This document shows, piece after piece, positions 21,901-36,900 of a stretch of 64,000 nt of DNA. The notes beneath the pieces are model-generated. The model saw only the letters and a program-made list of their open reading frames with translations, was not told the DNA's origin and searched no databases. The stretch is from assembly GCA_922989275.2 (NCBI GenBank), contig OV277862.1, positions 17,279,543 to 17,343,542 on the forward strand, read 5' to 3'. The position numbers and the translations under genes were made by a program. How positions within the stretch are numbered: position 1 is the stretch's first letter; every line of letters starts with the position of its first letter. This DNA comes from Gari tellinella (lineage: Eukaryota > Mollusca > Bivalvia > Cardiida > Psammobiidae).

Positions 21901-24900
21901 TGTCTTTTATACTTGTAATCATGCAATTCGCCTTCGTTTTAGTGGTCGTAATAGAGAGGTTTTATTTTATGTAAAGACTGGCTTTTGCTGAAAGGGGATA
22001 ACACCAAAATAAACATATAATATGACTCTTTACCTGCAAGAGTGATCCTTCAGCAGCCCTCAATATAAGTCTTCAAATTGTTAAAAAAAACTTGCTAATA
22101 GTATTTGTTATACAGTACAACTTTACTGATTCAGTCAACCAGTAAGGAAGAAAGTGTATCTTAAATATCAATGATTTTTTTAAATACAAGACATTAAATG
22201 CAAAAGATCATTTCATTATGCATTAACCCTTTTAACCCTACAGCCCTCTGTATATATTACTGATTACATATGCAAACAGTGTAGACCCTGATCAGAGGGC
22301 TCCTATAGGAGCCCTCTGATCAGGGTCTGCACTGTTTGATATTTTCATTGCTTTTTGTTGTCATATTAAAAATGCAACAGTAGACTGGTTCAAATGCCTG
22401 TACATTAAGAGTCCAAAAGGATAATAACAAGAGACTTTTAGGGTTGAAAGGGTTAGGTTGCAACCTGTATTTAAAGGTAGCTACAGCACGTTCCGACAAG
22501 AGAGATAATTTTACTGCAATAACTATTTAATATAATCCATGCTGTGTTTTGTAACTCTACCCAACAAATGGCTGGTGAATATCTGAGTAATTTTAGTGAA
22601 GCTAAACTAAATTTTGTGTCAATTTCAAAGAAAATACAGGATACTCATTAGTCATCACTCTGTGATAAACATTCATTTTTTAAAGCTATACCAATCTCTC
22701 TAAAGACATGTGATTGTTAAATGCAGAACAAAAGCAAAGTAGAAAGCTTTACCTTTTTTGTCTTGCATAATGAATGAGCTGCACCTGCATTTAACTCTGT
22801 TCATTAATCTTCTTTTTAGTTGCCACTTAAAACAAGTTTTACTATCAATTTTTTTTTCTTTATAGGTCAACAAAACTCGAATTACAGCAAAAGGGGAAAA
22901 TTGAGCACCCCTTGAAAAGAGGCAAAAGAGTGACATTAGTCATATAAGCACATTTAACTCCACAAAGGTTAAACAGAATGTAAGTGACTCAATCACGCAA
23001 CAAAAATAATCACACACAAAAAATGAACCGTCTTTTTCATAGCTTTAATCCTTTGTCTGCAGTGTTAACCCTTTCCCCCCATAGAAGCGCCTTTTAGCGC
23101 ATTCAATTTATTCCGTCACTGAAGAAAATTTTTCCAATTTATACAGTCATGAACATGTACCATGATAAATATTTTCTCTATTTTAGCAGTCGAGAGCTTA
23201 AAGCAGGCTGAAAGTAAAGCAGAATGCGCCTTAAGGCACATTCTGCTTTACTTTCAACCTGCTTTAAGTGGTCACCTATTTTCAAAACTAGAAACAAGCT
23301 ATTGCGGTAAAGGGTTTAAAAACTAACTTCTTACCAGGATATAAACTTCTTGAAAATTGAATTATTATTTAGGATCCATTTAGGATCATTTAGGATTTTA
23401 TCATCTGTTTTAACCCATTACCCCATAGCCTATTTCTAGTTTCCCTGACACAGGTGACCTGCACTTAAAACAGGCTGAAAGTGAAGCAGAATGCTCCTTA
23501 AGGCGCATTCTGCTTTACTTTCAGCTTGATTTAACTTATCATCTGTTATATTATAGAAAAATATTTCTTATAGTACATATCCATGACTGTACAAATAGAA
23601 CTATTGTCTTCAGTGGAGGAATATATTAAAGATGTAAAAAGGTGTTTTTGTGGAGTAATGGGTTAAGAACAAAAATAAATTTGAAAATTATTGCAGATGA
23701 CTGCAAACAGACAGGAATTAAACAAAGTGACAGCTTTTATATCACATTGTGCTGCATTGCCAGGATTGGCTGATACATGAACATCAATCATTGTTCATGA
23801 TTTTTATGGTGTTAAAAGACAGAAGGCTACAGAAAACTGGCTGAAAGTAAAACAGAATGTCTGACAACTTTCTTCAAACAATCATTTGCCTTTAATCCTT
23901 ACCCAAAGAGTCACATACCAAAGTAACCATTGCAAAACATTATGTGACTGGCCCCTTGAAGCTAAATTCTTTACTTCTATTTTGTTTTAAGCTGCCACCT
24001 GCATTAACCCTTTCCCTTATAGGAGCGACTTTTAGCGCATTCATTTTATTCATCCGCCAAAGAAAATAGTTCCATTTTAAACAGTCATAGATATGTATCA
24101 TACAAAATAGTTTCTATATTCTAGCAGATGATAGCTTAAAGCAGGCTGAAAGTAAAGCAGAATGCGCTTAAGGCGCATTCTGCTTTACTTTCAACCTGCT
24201 TTAAGAGGCCACCTATATTCAATACTAGAAATATGCTATGTGGGAAAGGGTTAAACCTCAGAGCAAGTAGATTAAACACCAAATTACTATGATTTTATGC
24301 TTTATCAGTACAAACAGTGGTGGTTAAAAATGTTCTTACAATAAGAGAAAATTATTTTTTCTTTAATATACTGGCTTTAACCCATTACTGTCATAAACAT
24401 GCACAACAAGAAATACATGTACAAGTAGTTCCTATATGCTCGCTGATGGTAGCTTTAAGCTGGCTGAGAGTAAAGCAGAACGCTCCTTTAGTAGCATTTA
24501 GTTTTACTTTCAAACTGCTTTAGGTAGTAGCCTATTTTCAAAACTAGAAAAAGGTTAATGGGTTGATGGCTTAAAACTTAAAAGCTATTTTCGCTTACTG
24601 GATGCTTTATACTACCAGCTGCTAGGATACAGAAAATATTTCTTATGGTGCATATTCATGACTATTATAAAGTAGAACTATTTTCTTCATAAATCAAATG
24701 CGTAAAAACGAGTATTTCCATAAATCAAATGCGTAAAAATGAGTATCTATGGAGTATAATGGGGGCAAAGGCGTAGTATGGGCTTCATATGCCTTAAATG
24801 TGTAGGAAAGGATTAACCCTTAGCCCGCCAAATAAATTGTCGTCTGCTATATTTCTCGTCTGCTTCAAGTTTCAAAGTGCTTCAAAGTTGCTCAAAATTG

Positions 24901-27900
24901 CTGAAAATGTTGTCCGAGTGTCAAACAGCTTGGATCCGGATGAGACGCCGAGTTACTCGGCGTCTCATCCGGATCCAAGCTGTTTGCATATGGAGCTATA
25001 GTCGTGACTGGCAGGCTAAGGGTTAAATAGCTATTCCTTGAGGCCAAAGTTCATTGAAGTATGACTGACAGTAACAATAAATAAGTTCTAATCTAATGAT
25101 TATTGACTGCCACTGGGATGTCAAAGATATAAGATAAACAAGTCAACGTTTTATTATGCGCTTATCAGTTAACCCTTTCCCATGTAAACAGGGCTCTAGA
25201 TAAGGGGGGTATTTCAAAAATTAAAATCTTTATCTCTGCATTAAACCCTATGCTGTTACTACTCATTAGAATCGTCTCGAAGAGACGATTCTAATGAATA
25301 GTAACACCACAGGATTTGGTGCTGAAAAGAGTGAAAAAATGTTGCATTTGTTCAGTTTACTTGCTCTTATCTGGAGTCCTGTAAAAAGTAGAAGCACATT
25401 TAATTTTTTCCTCCACGAAGAAAATTCTTCTAATTTATACAGTTATGAACATGTACCACAAGAAATATTTCCTATATCCTAGCAAATGGTAGCTTAAAGC
25501 AGAATTTAAAGTAAATCAGAATGTACCTATTCTGTTTTACTTTCAACCTTCTTTAAGTGATCACCAGTTTTAAAGCTACTATCTGCAAGGATATAGAAAA
25601 TATTTCAAATGGTGCATATTATATATTCAAAACCGTATAAAGTGGAACTATTTTTTCAGTGGAGGAATAAATGAAAGGTATAACAAGAGCACCGCAAGCC
25701 GGGCACATTATACGATCTTAAATCGATCTTAGAATGTAGTCATACTAAAACCCTATCAAGGTAAAGTGAACAAAAGGGGAAGAACCCTGAAAGTTAGGGG
25801 TCATATGCTGACTAAGCTTCAAAAGGATTGGAATAAATTTGTTTGAGTAAGAGAGCGGACAAACTAAAAAATGTCCGTTTTTGACGATAAAAGGGGAATA
25901 ACTCTTTAATGTCTGGGGCAATCTTGCTGGTTATCAAACTTGACCGTGACATTATGGTCATACACATGCTGACAAAGTTTCAAAAGGATTGGAATAAATT
26001 TGTTTGAGCTAGAGAGCGGACAAACTAAAAAATGCCCGTTTTTGGCAAAATAAGGGGCATAACTCTTGAATGTCTAAGGCAATCTTGCTGGTTGTAGAAC
26101 ATAACCGAGATATTGGTAATACACATGCTGACCAAGTTTCAAAAGGGTTGGAATAAATTTGTTTGAGTTAGAGAGCGGACAAACTAAAAAATGCCCGTTT
26201 TTGACGAAAAAAAGGGCATAACACTTGAATGTCTAGGGCAATCTTGCTGGTTATGGAACATAACCGAGACATTATTGTCATACACATGCTGACCAATTTT
26301 CAAAATAATTGTTATCTCCTGTAACAACAACAACAACAAGAGCACCGCAAGCCGGGCACATTATACCCCCGTCAAATCGATCTTAGAATGTAGTCATACT
26401 AAAACCCTATCAAGGTAAAGTGGAAAAAAGGGGAAGAGCCCTGAAAGTAAGGGGTCATAATTATGCTGACCAAGTTTCAAAAGGATTGGAATAAATTTGT
26501 TTGAGCAAGAGAGCGGACAAACTAAAAAATGTCCGTTTTTGACAAAAAAAGGGGCAGAACTCTTGAATGTCTGGGGCAATCTTGCAGGTTATTTAACTAG
26601 ACCCAGACATAATGGTCATACACATGCTGACCAAGTTTCAAAAGGATTGGAATAAATTTGTTTGAGTTAGAGAGTGGACAAACTAAAATATGCCCGTTTT
26701 TTATGAATAACTCTTGAATGTCTAGGGCAATCCTGCTGGTTATCGAACTTGACCGAGATATTATGGTCATACACATGCTGACCAAGTTTCAAAAGGATTT
26801 GAAAAAATGTTTTGAGGTAGAGAGCGGACAAACTAAAATGCCCGTTTTTGACGAAAAAAGGGGCATAACTCTTGAATGTATAGGGCAATCTTGCTGGTTA
26901 TCGAACTTGATCGAGATATTATGGTCATACATTTCTGACCAAGTTTCAAAAGGATTGGACTAAATTTGTTTGAGTTAGAGAGCGGACATGAAAAAGTTGT
27001 ATTTATGGGGTAATGGGTAAAGTGCTACTATGTACAAGTTGGTGATGATTAGGCCTGTATACATATATGAATAAAAATCACATGCAACCAGAACCACTTG
27101 AATCCGTCAAACTCCCCTTTCTTGGGAGTCCTTGATCCCATTTTGACATAAATAGGGGGTAACAAACAAATTATAACGGTTATATCCTATGCACTACTGT
27201 CAAAACATCATCTATTTATAGAACAAACATGTTTTTTTCTCCCTCTTTGAAACATGAGTTTGCACTGAGCCTTTGACATGTCTGCACTACAGTCAAACCC
27301 CTATGAAGAGCTGGTCACCACTGTGAAGATGCACTGAGATCTTTACAAATATTAGACTGCTTAACCCTTTGAACCCTAGTCCCGCATATAGGCGTCCTTT
27401 TCGAACAGTGTACATGTGAATAGTACATTTGTCCTATGCAAACAGTGAAGACCCTGATCAGAGGGCTCCGAAAGGAGCCCTCTGATCAGGTTCTTCACTG
27501 TTTGTCACAATGCCAAATATTGACAAAAACAACCCTTTAAAGTCAGAAATGGACTAGACTAAAATGGAAACTGGAATTTTCCATTTAAAGTTTCAGGGAG
27601 GAAAGAGTTAAGTCAAAATTTCACGTTATTCTATAAATACATCTTTATAAATGACACCTTTAAATTATTCCTCCACTGAAGAAAATTGTTTTTTTTTCAA
27701 CACTGTCATGAATATCTTTTAAAAGAAATATTTTTATATCCTATCAGATGGTAGCTTTAAGCAGGCTAATTCTGCTTTATTTTCAACCTGCTTTAAGTGG
27801 TTCAACCTATAGTCTTCAATACTAGAATCAGGCTATAGGGGTAATGTGTTAACTCAATCACCTCTCAAAACTTCAAATGAACATATCCACTTTCCAAAAA

Positions 27901-30900
27901 TTTCTAGTCCAGTTTTGATTATTTAGTGTTAGTTTTTTTTTTTTATAACTTATTGTAAAATGACAAACAGTGTAGATCTTTAGGAGCACTCTGTTTGCTT
28001 AGTCAAGGACAAGTGTATTTTTCATAGGTACACATCTTTCCGTACTACTTTCAAGCAGTTCCTTGAAGCATGAGAGAGTAAAGCTCCGGACAATATTGTT
28101 TGATAAATGTTTGTTCATCTGAATCACATGGACTCTTCAAAAATTTTCTTCAAGAAGACCAGTTTTAGTTGATTCTTGGTGTCGTGTCTCATAATGTTTT
28201 CAAATATGACAAACAGAGCAGATATCAGGGGCCCTCTGATCTGGGTCTACACTGTTTTCAAATACATGTAATGTGCATACTAAGTACATGTACTCGGTTC
28301 TGCATGGTAATTGTAAATGATGCTTAGTTAGTTCTAACGGTAGTTGACTCCAATTTTCAACACTGAGTGACTGTCACAGGGCTGCCATAAGTTGACATGA
28401 AAAATCCTAAGATTCCCAAATTTACTTTTTTCAAGTGCGAATTTACGTATCGTACCTTTACCCCATAGCCTGTTTCTTGTTTTATTGACAAGCGACTTCT
28501 TAAAGCAGACTGTAAGTAAAGCAGAATGCGCCTTATGGCGCATTCTGCTTTACTTTCAGCCTGCTTTAAGCTACAATGTACTGGGGAAAAAATCCGGAGA
28601 TTTAGGAAAAATCCGGAGAAATGGCAGCCCTGTTGTCACCTGCTGAAACTGTTCTCTGCTAAACAAATGTGAAAATGTGCATGGGTCAGTGAAGGACAGC
28701 ATGAATTAAAGGAGTTATGTGATGTGACAGTTGGCTAATTGCCTGACTAATTCTGCTGTCAGTTACTGAGTGTATCAAGCTGTACTCTCATATCCTGCTA
28801 CTATCAAACCTACAGTATACCGCTAAATCAGGCGGCATGTTGATCTTTAAAGGCATAAATGATAGATTAAAGCAGGAGCTTTCTGCATTACTTGTGTCCT
28901 GCATTGAGCTGACAGCTATCATATCAGCTATAAATATATTCAATATATAGTGGTCACTTATTACATAATAATTGGCCCTTATTAAGGTTTGGTCAGTCAC
29001 TTTCTTTAAGTGCATTTTTCATACAGATTATTCCACTTTTGAAAAATGACCAGTTTATGATGATATTAGGGCTATTTCTAGAAGAATATTATAATTTTCA
29101 AGATAATAAAAGGACAATAAACAGTGTAGACCTTGATAAGATGGCTCCCTATGGAGTCCTCTGATCAGGGCATACAGTCACTATACACTGTTTGAAATAT
29201 AATCATATACTGGCTTTAACCCAATACCCCATAAATGTGCCTTTTAATGACTTTAATTTATCCCTCCGCTGAAGAAAATAATTCCATTTTATATACCGGT
29301 AGTCATGAATATTAGTATTATAATAAGAAATATTTTCTATACTCTAGCAGATGGTGGCTTTAAAGTTAAAGCAGGCTGAAAGTAAAGCAGAATGTACCTT
29401 AAGGCACATTCTGCTTTACTTTCAATCTGCTTTAGTAGTCACTGGTCTTCAAAACTTACTAAGGAACAAGCTATGGGGTAATGGGTTAAGCATGAAAAAG
29501 GGTTAAATATCTCTCTGTCTCTGTCTGTCTCTCTTAGCTTCATTCACACTAGCTTAAAGTTTGTATGCAGATCATGCAGACAGTCAGGAAAGTAGCTAAG
29601 AAGCGAAGAACTAAGAAGAAACCAAAACATATCCAGCAAAATCTTCTAATATGACTCAATAAGCCCTATGTTGTGACAAGTCATTAGAATGATCTCTTTA
29701 CAAAGATACTAGCGTAGTCAAAACATAAAGTTTGGTGGAGACAAACTGATAATCAGATTATAGTATCATCCCCACCATAATGGGTCAATGGTTGACTTTA
29801 ACTCTTTCCTCCCTGAAACTTTAAATGGACAATTCCAGTTTCGATTTTTGTCTAGTCCATTTCTGGCTTTTAAGAGTTGTTTTTGTCAATTTTGGCATTA
29901 CTGACAAACAGTGAAGACCCTGATCAGAGGGCTCCTTTCGGAGCCCTCTGATCTGGGCCTTCACTGTTTGCACAGGACAAGTGTACTATTCACATGTATA
30001 CACTGTTTGAAAAGACGCCTATATGCGGGACTAGGGTTCAACGGGTTAAGGGACTATATACCCAACACTCTCCACGAGACATACGTTTGACTGGGATTTG
30101 AAAAAAAAATGTTTAAAACATGTAAAATGAAAAACACACTGCAAAGTACAAGTATACTCGTCGCTAGGGTTTAATGAGTTAGTATGGAAAGCTTTTAATA
30201 ACAAAGATCAAACGCTAATTGGAATCATGCTTGACTGTAATTTGAAAAAAAATATTTACCTTTGAGTAAATATGGAGATTCTGCAACATGTTTGTCTTTG
30301 TATTTGATCTCAATGCTGACATCCTTGTGTGAGCTGTACAATCTGTAGACAACAATGTAGAGACCATCTCTCCGCCCTAGCACTGTATGCCTATACCGTA
30401 TTCGCTCACCAGCACGGCTTGTAATGGAAACGGAAAAGGCTTTCTCACCAATCAATTGCGTAATTCTGAAAAAAAGGAAATTTTCATTATTAACAGGGCT
30501 CCAGATAAGAGGGAGTGAACTGAACAAATCCAACATTTTCTCACTCATTTTAGCACCAAATCTTATGGTGTTACTACTCATTAGAATTGTCTCATCGAGA
30601 CAATTCTAATGAGTAGTGACACCATAGGTTCTAATGCAGAAATAAAGATTTTAGTTTTTGAAATACTCCCCTTATCTGGAGCCCTGATTAAAACAAGAGG
30701 AATTTTTTTTTCTGAAAAAAGAAGAAATTTTTGTCTTGACGTATCTTCACATGCATCTACCTGACTGGAGGAATAAATTACAGGCGTAAAAAGGCTGCCT
30801 ACCGCAGTCCCTGATAGGTACATGTATTATAAAAACTCTCTGATCGCATTAACCCATTACTCCATGAATATACACATCTTTAAGCCTTTAATTATTTTTC

Positions 30901-33900
30901 CTGCATCTTACTGGTGGATGCTTACAGGAGACTGAAAGAAAAGCAGATGTCCTTTAAAGAAGTTTTCTGCTTTACTTTCAGCCTGCTTTTAGAAACCACC
31001 TTTCTTAAAAACACTGACATCAAATAAATAGATGAATTTGGTTGAATTTCAATAATGAAAGGGCAGTTAAAAAACAAGAAACGGGCAGTTAAAAAACAAG
31101 AAACAATTTAAGGTATAATATAGTTACTAAATGCATGAAGTTCTATTTGGAGCTTTTTATATATATATATGTATATTTGTTCTACATTTACTTATAATAT
31201 CAAGGCCAAACTTTATTGTCTACAATTGTATCCAATTGTTTTCACAAAATGCTACCTCAACATTAATTGATAGCAAAAATGTTTTCCATTAATGTGAAAT
31301 TTTTGTGACTTAATTTCAAGAGTGTTCTGATATACTTTCAGCCTACCTTAAGCAACCATCTGTTATAATGCAGGATATTGAATGGACGTTTTAACAGGGA
31401 TATTACGTACCTCAAATTCAGTAGTACACCAAGGTCTATAAATATAATAGATCAATACAGTTACGATATATATCGCAACTACATAGGTTGTTTTTTAATA
31501 CTTACTCAAACAGGACATTGATGGGTAAAACCATAAATGATTAATGAATACACCAAGCGGTTCTTCAATGGAATATAAGGTTCAAGACATGTATGTTTAT
31601 AACTGCTTGATATACTGTTCATCCTTCCTTAACCCTGGGTATCCCATAGCCTAGCTGTTTCTAGTTTTGAAACAAGGTGACTATACTTAAAACAGGTTGA
31701 AAGTAAAGCAGAATGCGCTTTAAGGCGCATTCTGCTTTACTTTCAGCCTGCTTTAAGCTACCATCTACCAGAAAATAGAATATATTTCTTTTGTTGTATA
31801 TTAATTCATTGTAGTTAATATTCATTATTGGAATTATTTACTTAAGAGGAGGAATAAATTAGAGGTGTGAAAAGGCGTATTTATAGGGTAATGGGTTAAA
31901 AAAGGCCAACCCTGATGCGAAACTATAATGATGCAGTAAAGCAGTATTCAGCTTCAGGTTTGTTTGCAAAAGCTCTCGTTCAGCCGTTGGATCATCTTAC
32001 AGTAGCTTGATATCGTCATAATGACAGAATGGGTGGTTATCACTAAATCTTACTAAATACTTTCTGTGTAACAGGTCATGTAGTGACAAAGATAATGTCT
32101 GATGCTCATGAAGACTGAACAAAAAACAACATCAAAAGTCCACATCCTATGTCTGCCTCAAGGCACCTCACTGAGCATCAAGTAAAAAATTACATGATAA
32201 AAAACACTTTTACAAGTCTGACATGGGTCATAGGAGGAGAACCTATACTACAATCAAACTTAACCCAGTACCTAACAGCATGTTAAAGCGACTCGCAACC
32301 AGATGGTGCATTAAAAATAGTAATTTGTAAATATGTGTCAAACGCTTATATAAATGGTAAAGAATTAGTTTAGGATAAGAAATTCTGTTTAAAAAAATGA
32401 ATTTCAATATAAAAAAATATTGGTCTCTGGTGGGATTCGAACCCATGGCCCGGCATTGGCGGACAGAAGGCAAAATAGGGGAAACCGCTTAGACCAATGG
32501 ACCACGGAACTATCCGTTTATCTCGGATCGATTTAACGTATTTCAATGTGTTGCGGTCGAAAGTGCATACAACTTCGTAATTCGGCTCGTGTTTATGTCT
32601 GAGCCCGTGTAGAGAAGCAACAGCAACAACTATACCGTCTACTAGTCGGTATAGAAAAACGATGGAAAATATCTAAAAATCTAAGATTCGGTGACGATTC
32701 TTGAGACTTTTTTTGGACTGATCATATTTTTTTAATGCCAGAAGCCAAATAATGCCACAAATTTGCTTTTATTTGAGTATTTTATTTTATTTTGACAAGT
32801 ACACCATCCGGTTGCGAGTCGCTTTAAACCCATAATCCCATAATTATAGGTCTTTCATTTATTCTTCCGCTAAAGAAAATACATGTAGTTCAAAATTATA
32901 CAGTTATAAATATGTTTGATAAGAAATATTTTGTATATTCTAGAAGATGGTAGCTTAAAGCAGGCTGAAAGTAAAGCAGAATGCGCCTTCTGCTCTACTT
33001 TCAACCTCAGCTTTAAGTGGTGACCATCTATTTTTAAAACTAGAAACAGGGTATGGGGTAACGGGTTAAAGCAGGTTGAATTTAGTAAATACAGGACAAA
33101 CATGATGGAAAATGAGAGACTCCTGTGATAAGGCGCTTTCTGCATGATTATTTTTTCCTGCATGCTGACATATACATTTACAGTATAATAAGAGATAATG
33201 ATATTTCTTCATCAAGGGGTCATACTGCTCTACTTTCAGCCTGCTTTAAGCAATGCATGCATGTGTTTTCAATACTGAAAACAAGCTATGGGAAAACGGG
33301 TTAAAATAGCTTTGTTTTGAGAATGTCACATTCTATGTACACGGCATTCTAATACATGCACACAAACACAGAATCTGATAATGTGAAACTAATAATACAT
33401 CAGTCAGTTTCTAGGTTTGAAGACAGGTGACCAATTAAAGCAGGTTGAAAGTAAAGCAAAATGGTGCATCGTAAGGCACATTCTCACTTTACTTTCAGCC
33501 TCCTTTAACCCATTACCCCATAAATACGACTTTTTACGTCTTTCATTTATTCCTCCATTGAAGAAAATAGTTCCAATTTATACAAAAATGAATATGAATA
33601 ATAGAAATATTTTCAATATTCTAGCTGGTGGTAGCTTAAAGCATGCTGAAAGTAAAGCAGAATGTGCCTGAAGGCACATTCTGCTTTACTTTCAATCTGC
33701 TTTAAGTGGTCGCCTATCTTCAAATACTAGCAACAGGCTATGGGGTAATGGGTTAAGCTACCTTCTGCTAGCTAAGATATAAAAAAAACATTTCTTATAG
33801 CGCATATTCATGGTCGTAAAAATCGGAACTATTTTCTTCAGTGGAGGAATAAATCCAATGAGTAAAAGGTGTATCTATGGACAGTAATGGGTTAAATATC

Positions 33901-36900
33901 ATCATGACCTATAGCTAAAGTATACAGTTGATATGTTTTGACTAATATGGTTACGGTATAATAACACTTTCAATGCCAATGACAACTTTACTTTACAAAC
34001 AATTTACAGGGCTCCAGATATTTATTTTTTGATTATTTAAAACAGACATAATTTAAGCTGAATGTCCTTTAAGCGCTTCCACTTTACTTTCAGTCTACTT
34101 TTAGCATCCCTTAGTTTTAAAAAACCTGACAAAAACAATGAAACATTTATAAAACATGCCTCTTGGCTGCAGTTACCTTCAGTCCAGTATGAAATAGCAG
34201 TTTGAACTTATTTACCAAAGAAACTTTTAATGGAAAAATCCAATTTCAAATTTAGTTAAGTCCATTCATGCCTTAACCCTTTGAACCCTAGTCCCGCATA
34301 TAAGCGTCTTTTCAAACAGTGTACATGTGAGAAGTACACTTGTCCTGTGCAAACAGTGAAGGCCCAGATCAGAGGGCTCCGAAAGGAGCCCTCTGATCAG
34401 GGTCTTCACTGTTTGTCATAATGCCAAACATTGACAAAAACAACCCTTAAAAGTCATAAATGGACTAGATTTAGATGGAAACTGGAATTATTCATTGAAA
34501 GTTTTAGGGAGGAAAGAGTTAACCCTTTACTGCATTATAAAAGAAGCACCTTTTAGCGCATTTAATTTATTCCTACGTTGAAAAAATTAGATCCCCTAAA
34601 ATATACAGTCAAAAATATGTATCATAAGAATTATTTTCTTTATTTCAGCAGCCATTAACTTTCAGCTTGCTTTAAGTGGTCATCTGTCTTCAATACTAGA
34701 AACAGCCTATGGAGTAAGGGGTCAAAATGTATTGCAAAATGACAAACAGTGCAGACCCTGATCAGAGGGCTTCTTTAGACTGTTTGCATAGGACAAAATA
34801 ACTATTGGAAAGTTATAATACTCATTGCTAGGGTTGAATATGTTAATATCTGACTACTATTTTTACTTATATCATCTTGACAAGATCAACTTACTGCAAT
34901 ATCATTCAACAGACCATCACTTTGTCACCCATAAATGAACTGTAATAGAATACTTACAAAGGTAAACTCCCATCATAAAATAGTGTGATACATTAAACCT
35001 AAAGAATTACCATATAGAAGGTTTCCTCAACTTAATCTATTCAAAACCATTTCTAAAAGTACTTTAACTCTTTCCTCCCTAAAGCTGCTTAAATGGACAA
35101 TCCCAGTTTCCATTTTAGTCTAGTCCATTTCTGACTTTTAAGGGTTGTTTTTGTCAATGTTTTGCATTATTATAAATAGTGAAGACCCAGATCAGAGGGC
35201 TCCGAAAGGAGCCCTCTGATCTGGGTATTCACTGTTTGCATAGGACAAGTGTTCCTTTCACATGTATACAATTATTGTTTGAAAAGGACGCCTATATGCG
35301 GGACTAGGGTTCAAAGGGTTAAGTAGAAGTAGTAATACTTAACCCATTGTATGCTGGGTAATATTTGGCGGCCATTTTAAAGTGTCGTCTGCAGCGGGTA
35401 TAACTCAAATATTTGCAAAAGATTTTAGCAGTTTCTGATAGAATATTGACTTAGCTGCAAACAGTTTTGATCTCAGATGAGGCCCCACAATGTGGGGCCT
35501 GATCTGAGATCAAAACTGTTTGCCTAGAGGTACACCTAAAAGTGTATCCCACATGAAATGGGTTAAAATAACTGTTACTAAACAATTGTTACATCAAGGG
35601 TGCAAGGAATGGAATAATGCATCATTACATGGCTTCGAGCTGAAGTAAATCCTTCTTACCGTAGGTTGGAAAACAACATATTTCATTTTTTAAGTTCAAA
35701 AGGGGCATAACTCATAGAGAAGTGAACTAACAGTGAACAAATTGTTACTACAAGTAAACTGAATGTAGTCAGTTCATGAAAACAATGTCATATACCAAAT
35801 TTCAGCTTTATTATGTCAAAGCATGTACAGTTTGAGAAAATGGTGGAAACGCTGACAGATGGAGGGACATCACCAATTACCATCATATGCCCCTTCTAAA
35901 AAACAGGGGTATATGAAAAGGTTCAGGGCTCCTGATAAGAGGGAGTAAACTGCACAAATCCAATTTTTTCTTGCTTATTTTAGCACCAAATCCTATGGTG
36001 TTGCTACTCATTAGAATTGTCTCTTTGAGACGGTTCTAATGAGTAGAGACACCATAAGGTTTAAAGCAGAAATAAAGATTTTAGTTTTTGAAATACTCCC
36101 CTTATCTGGTGCCCTGAGGTTAATAATTAAACAAGACTGCGTTCAATAAACGCTTATGCCCCCGGTGGCATCCTTGACAATATATTCTGAATCTTTTCTA
36201 AGTCCAAATTAGGTCAAGGTCAAGGTCAAATTGAGCTTGGGTATTACTGGTGGGTTGGTAATGGTCCAAGGCAATAACTGTATAAGTATAGAAGCATTGT
36301 AGTGAGTAGTGTTGATGCTAGACGAAACGGTAAAATCTAGTTAACCAAGAAATAGCCCATTCAAAATATTCTAAGTCCAAATTAGGTCAAGGTCAAGGTC
36401 AAAATCAAGGTTGGGTGATATTGGTGGATAGGGAATGGTCCAAGGCAACAACTGTATAAGTATCAAAGCATTTGAGTATGCGGTGTTGATGCTAGACGAA
36501 ACGGTAAAATCTACTTAACCTGTTACGGACGGACGGAAGGACGGACGGACGGACGGACGGACGGACGGACGGACGGACGGACGGACGGACGGACAGACGG
36601 ACAGGACGATTACTATATGCTCCCGCATCTGTCGATGCCGGGGGCATAAAAATGGCGGGGAATCTCAGAGATCCACAGTTCAACTACATGTACTATCATA
36701 CAAATCAAATCAATATAAAACAGATTTATGCACATTAACTAAATGTCATCAATGATGATTAGATGTACAACTGATAACCCTTTTCCAGCCTAGAATGACT
36801 TGAGAATAAAACATTAACAAGATGTTCAAGGGAATAAACAAATATTGTAGTAGGATGGAGATCTCAGAGATTACTCCATTACTCCATACTTACTCCTTTT

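Noticed and set aside
25683..26986. Frames such as [18 protein letters not shown]
   Set aside because: Tandem-repeat units read in frame by chance; repeated copies are interrupted differently.
30225..30581. The full 118-codon frame over exon 2
   Set aside because: Only 30260-30465 is exon; the frame upstream of the acceptor is family D MITE sequence.
36492..36683. Frame with [12 protein letters not shown] repeats
   Set aside because: Translation of a GACG microsatellite.
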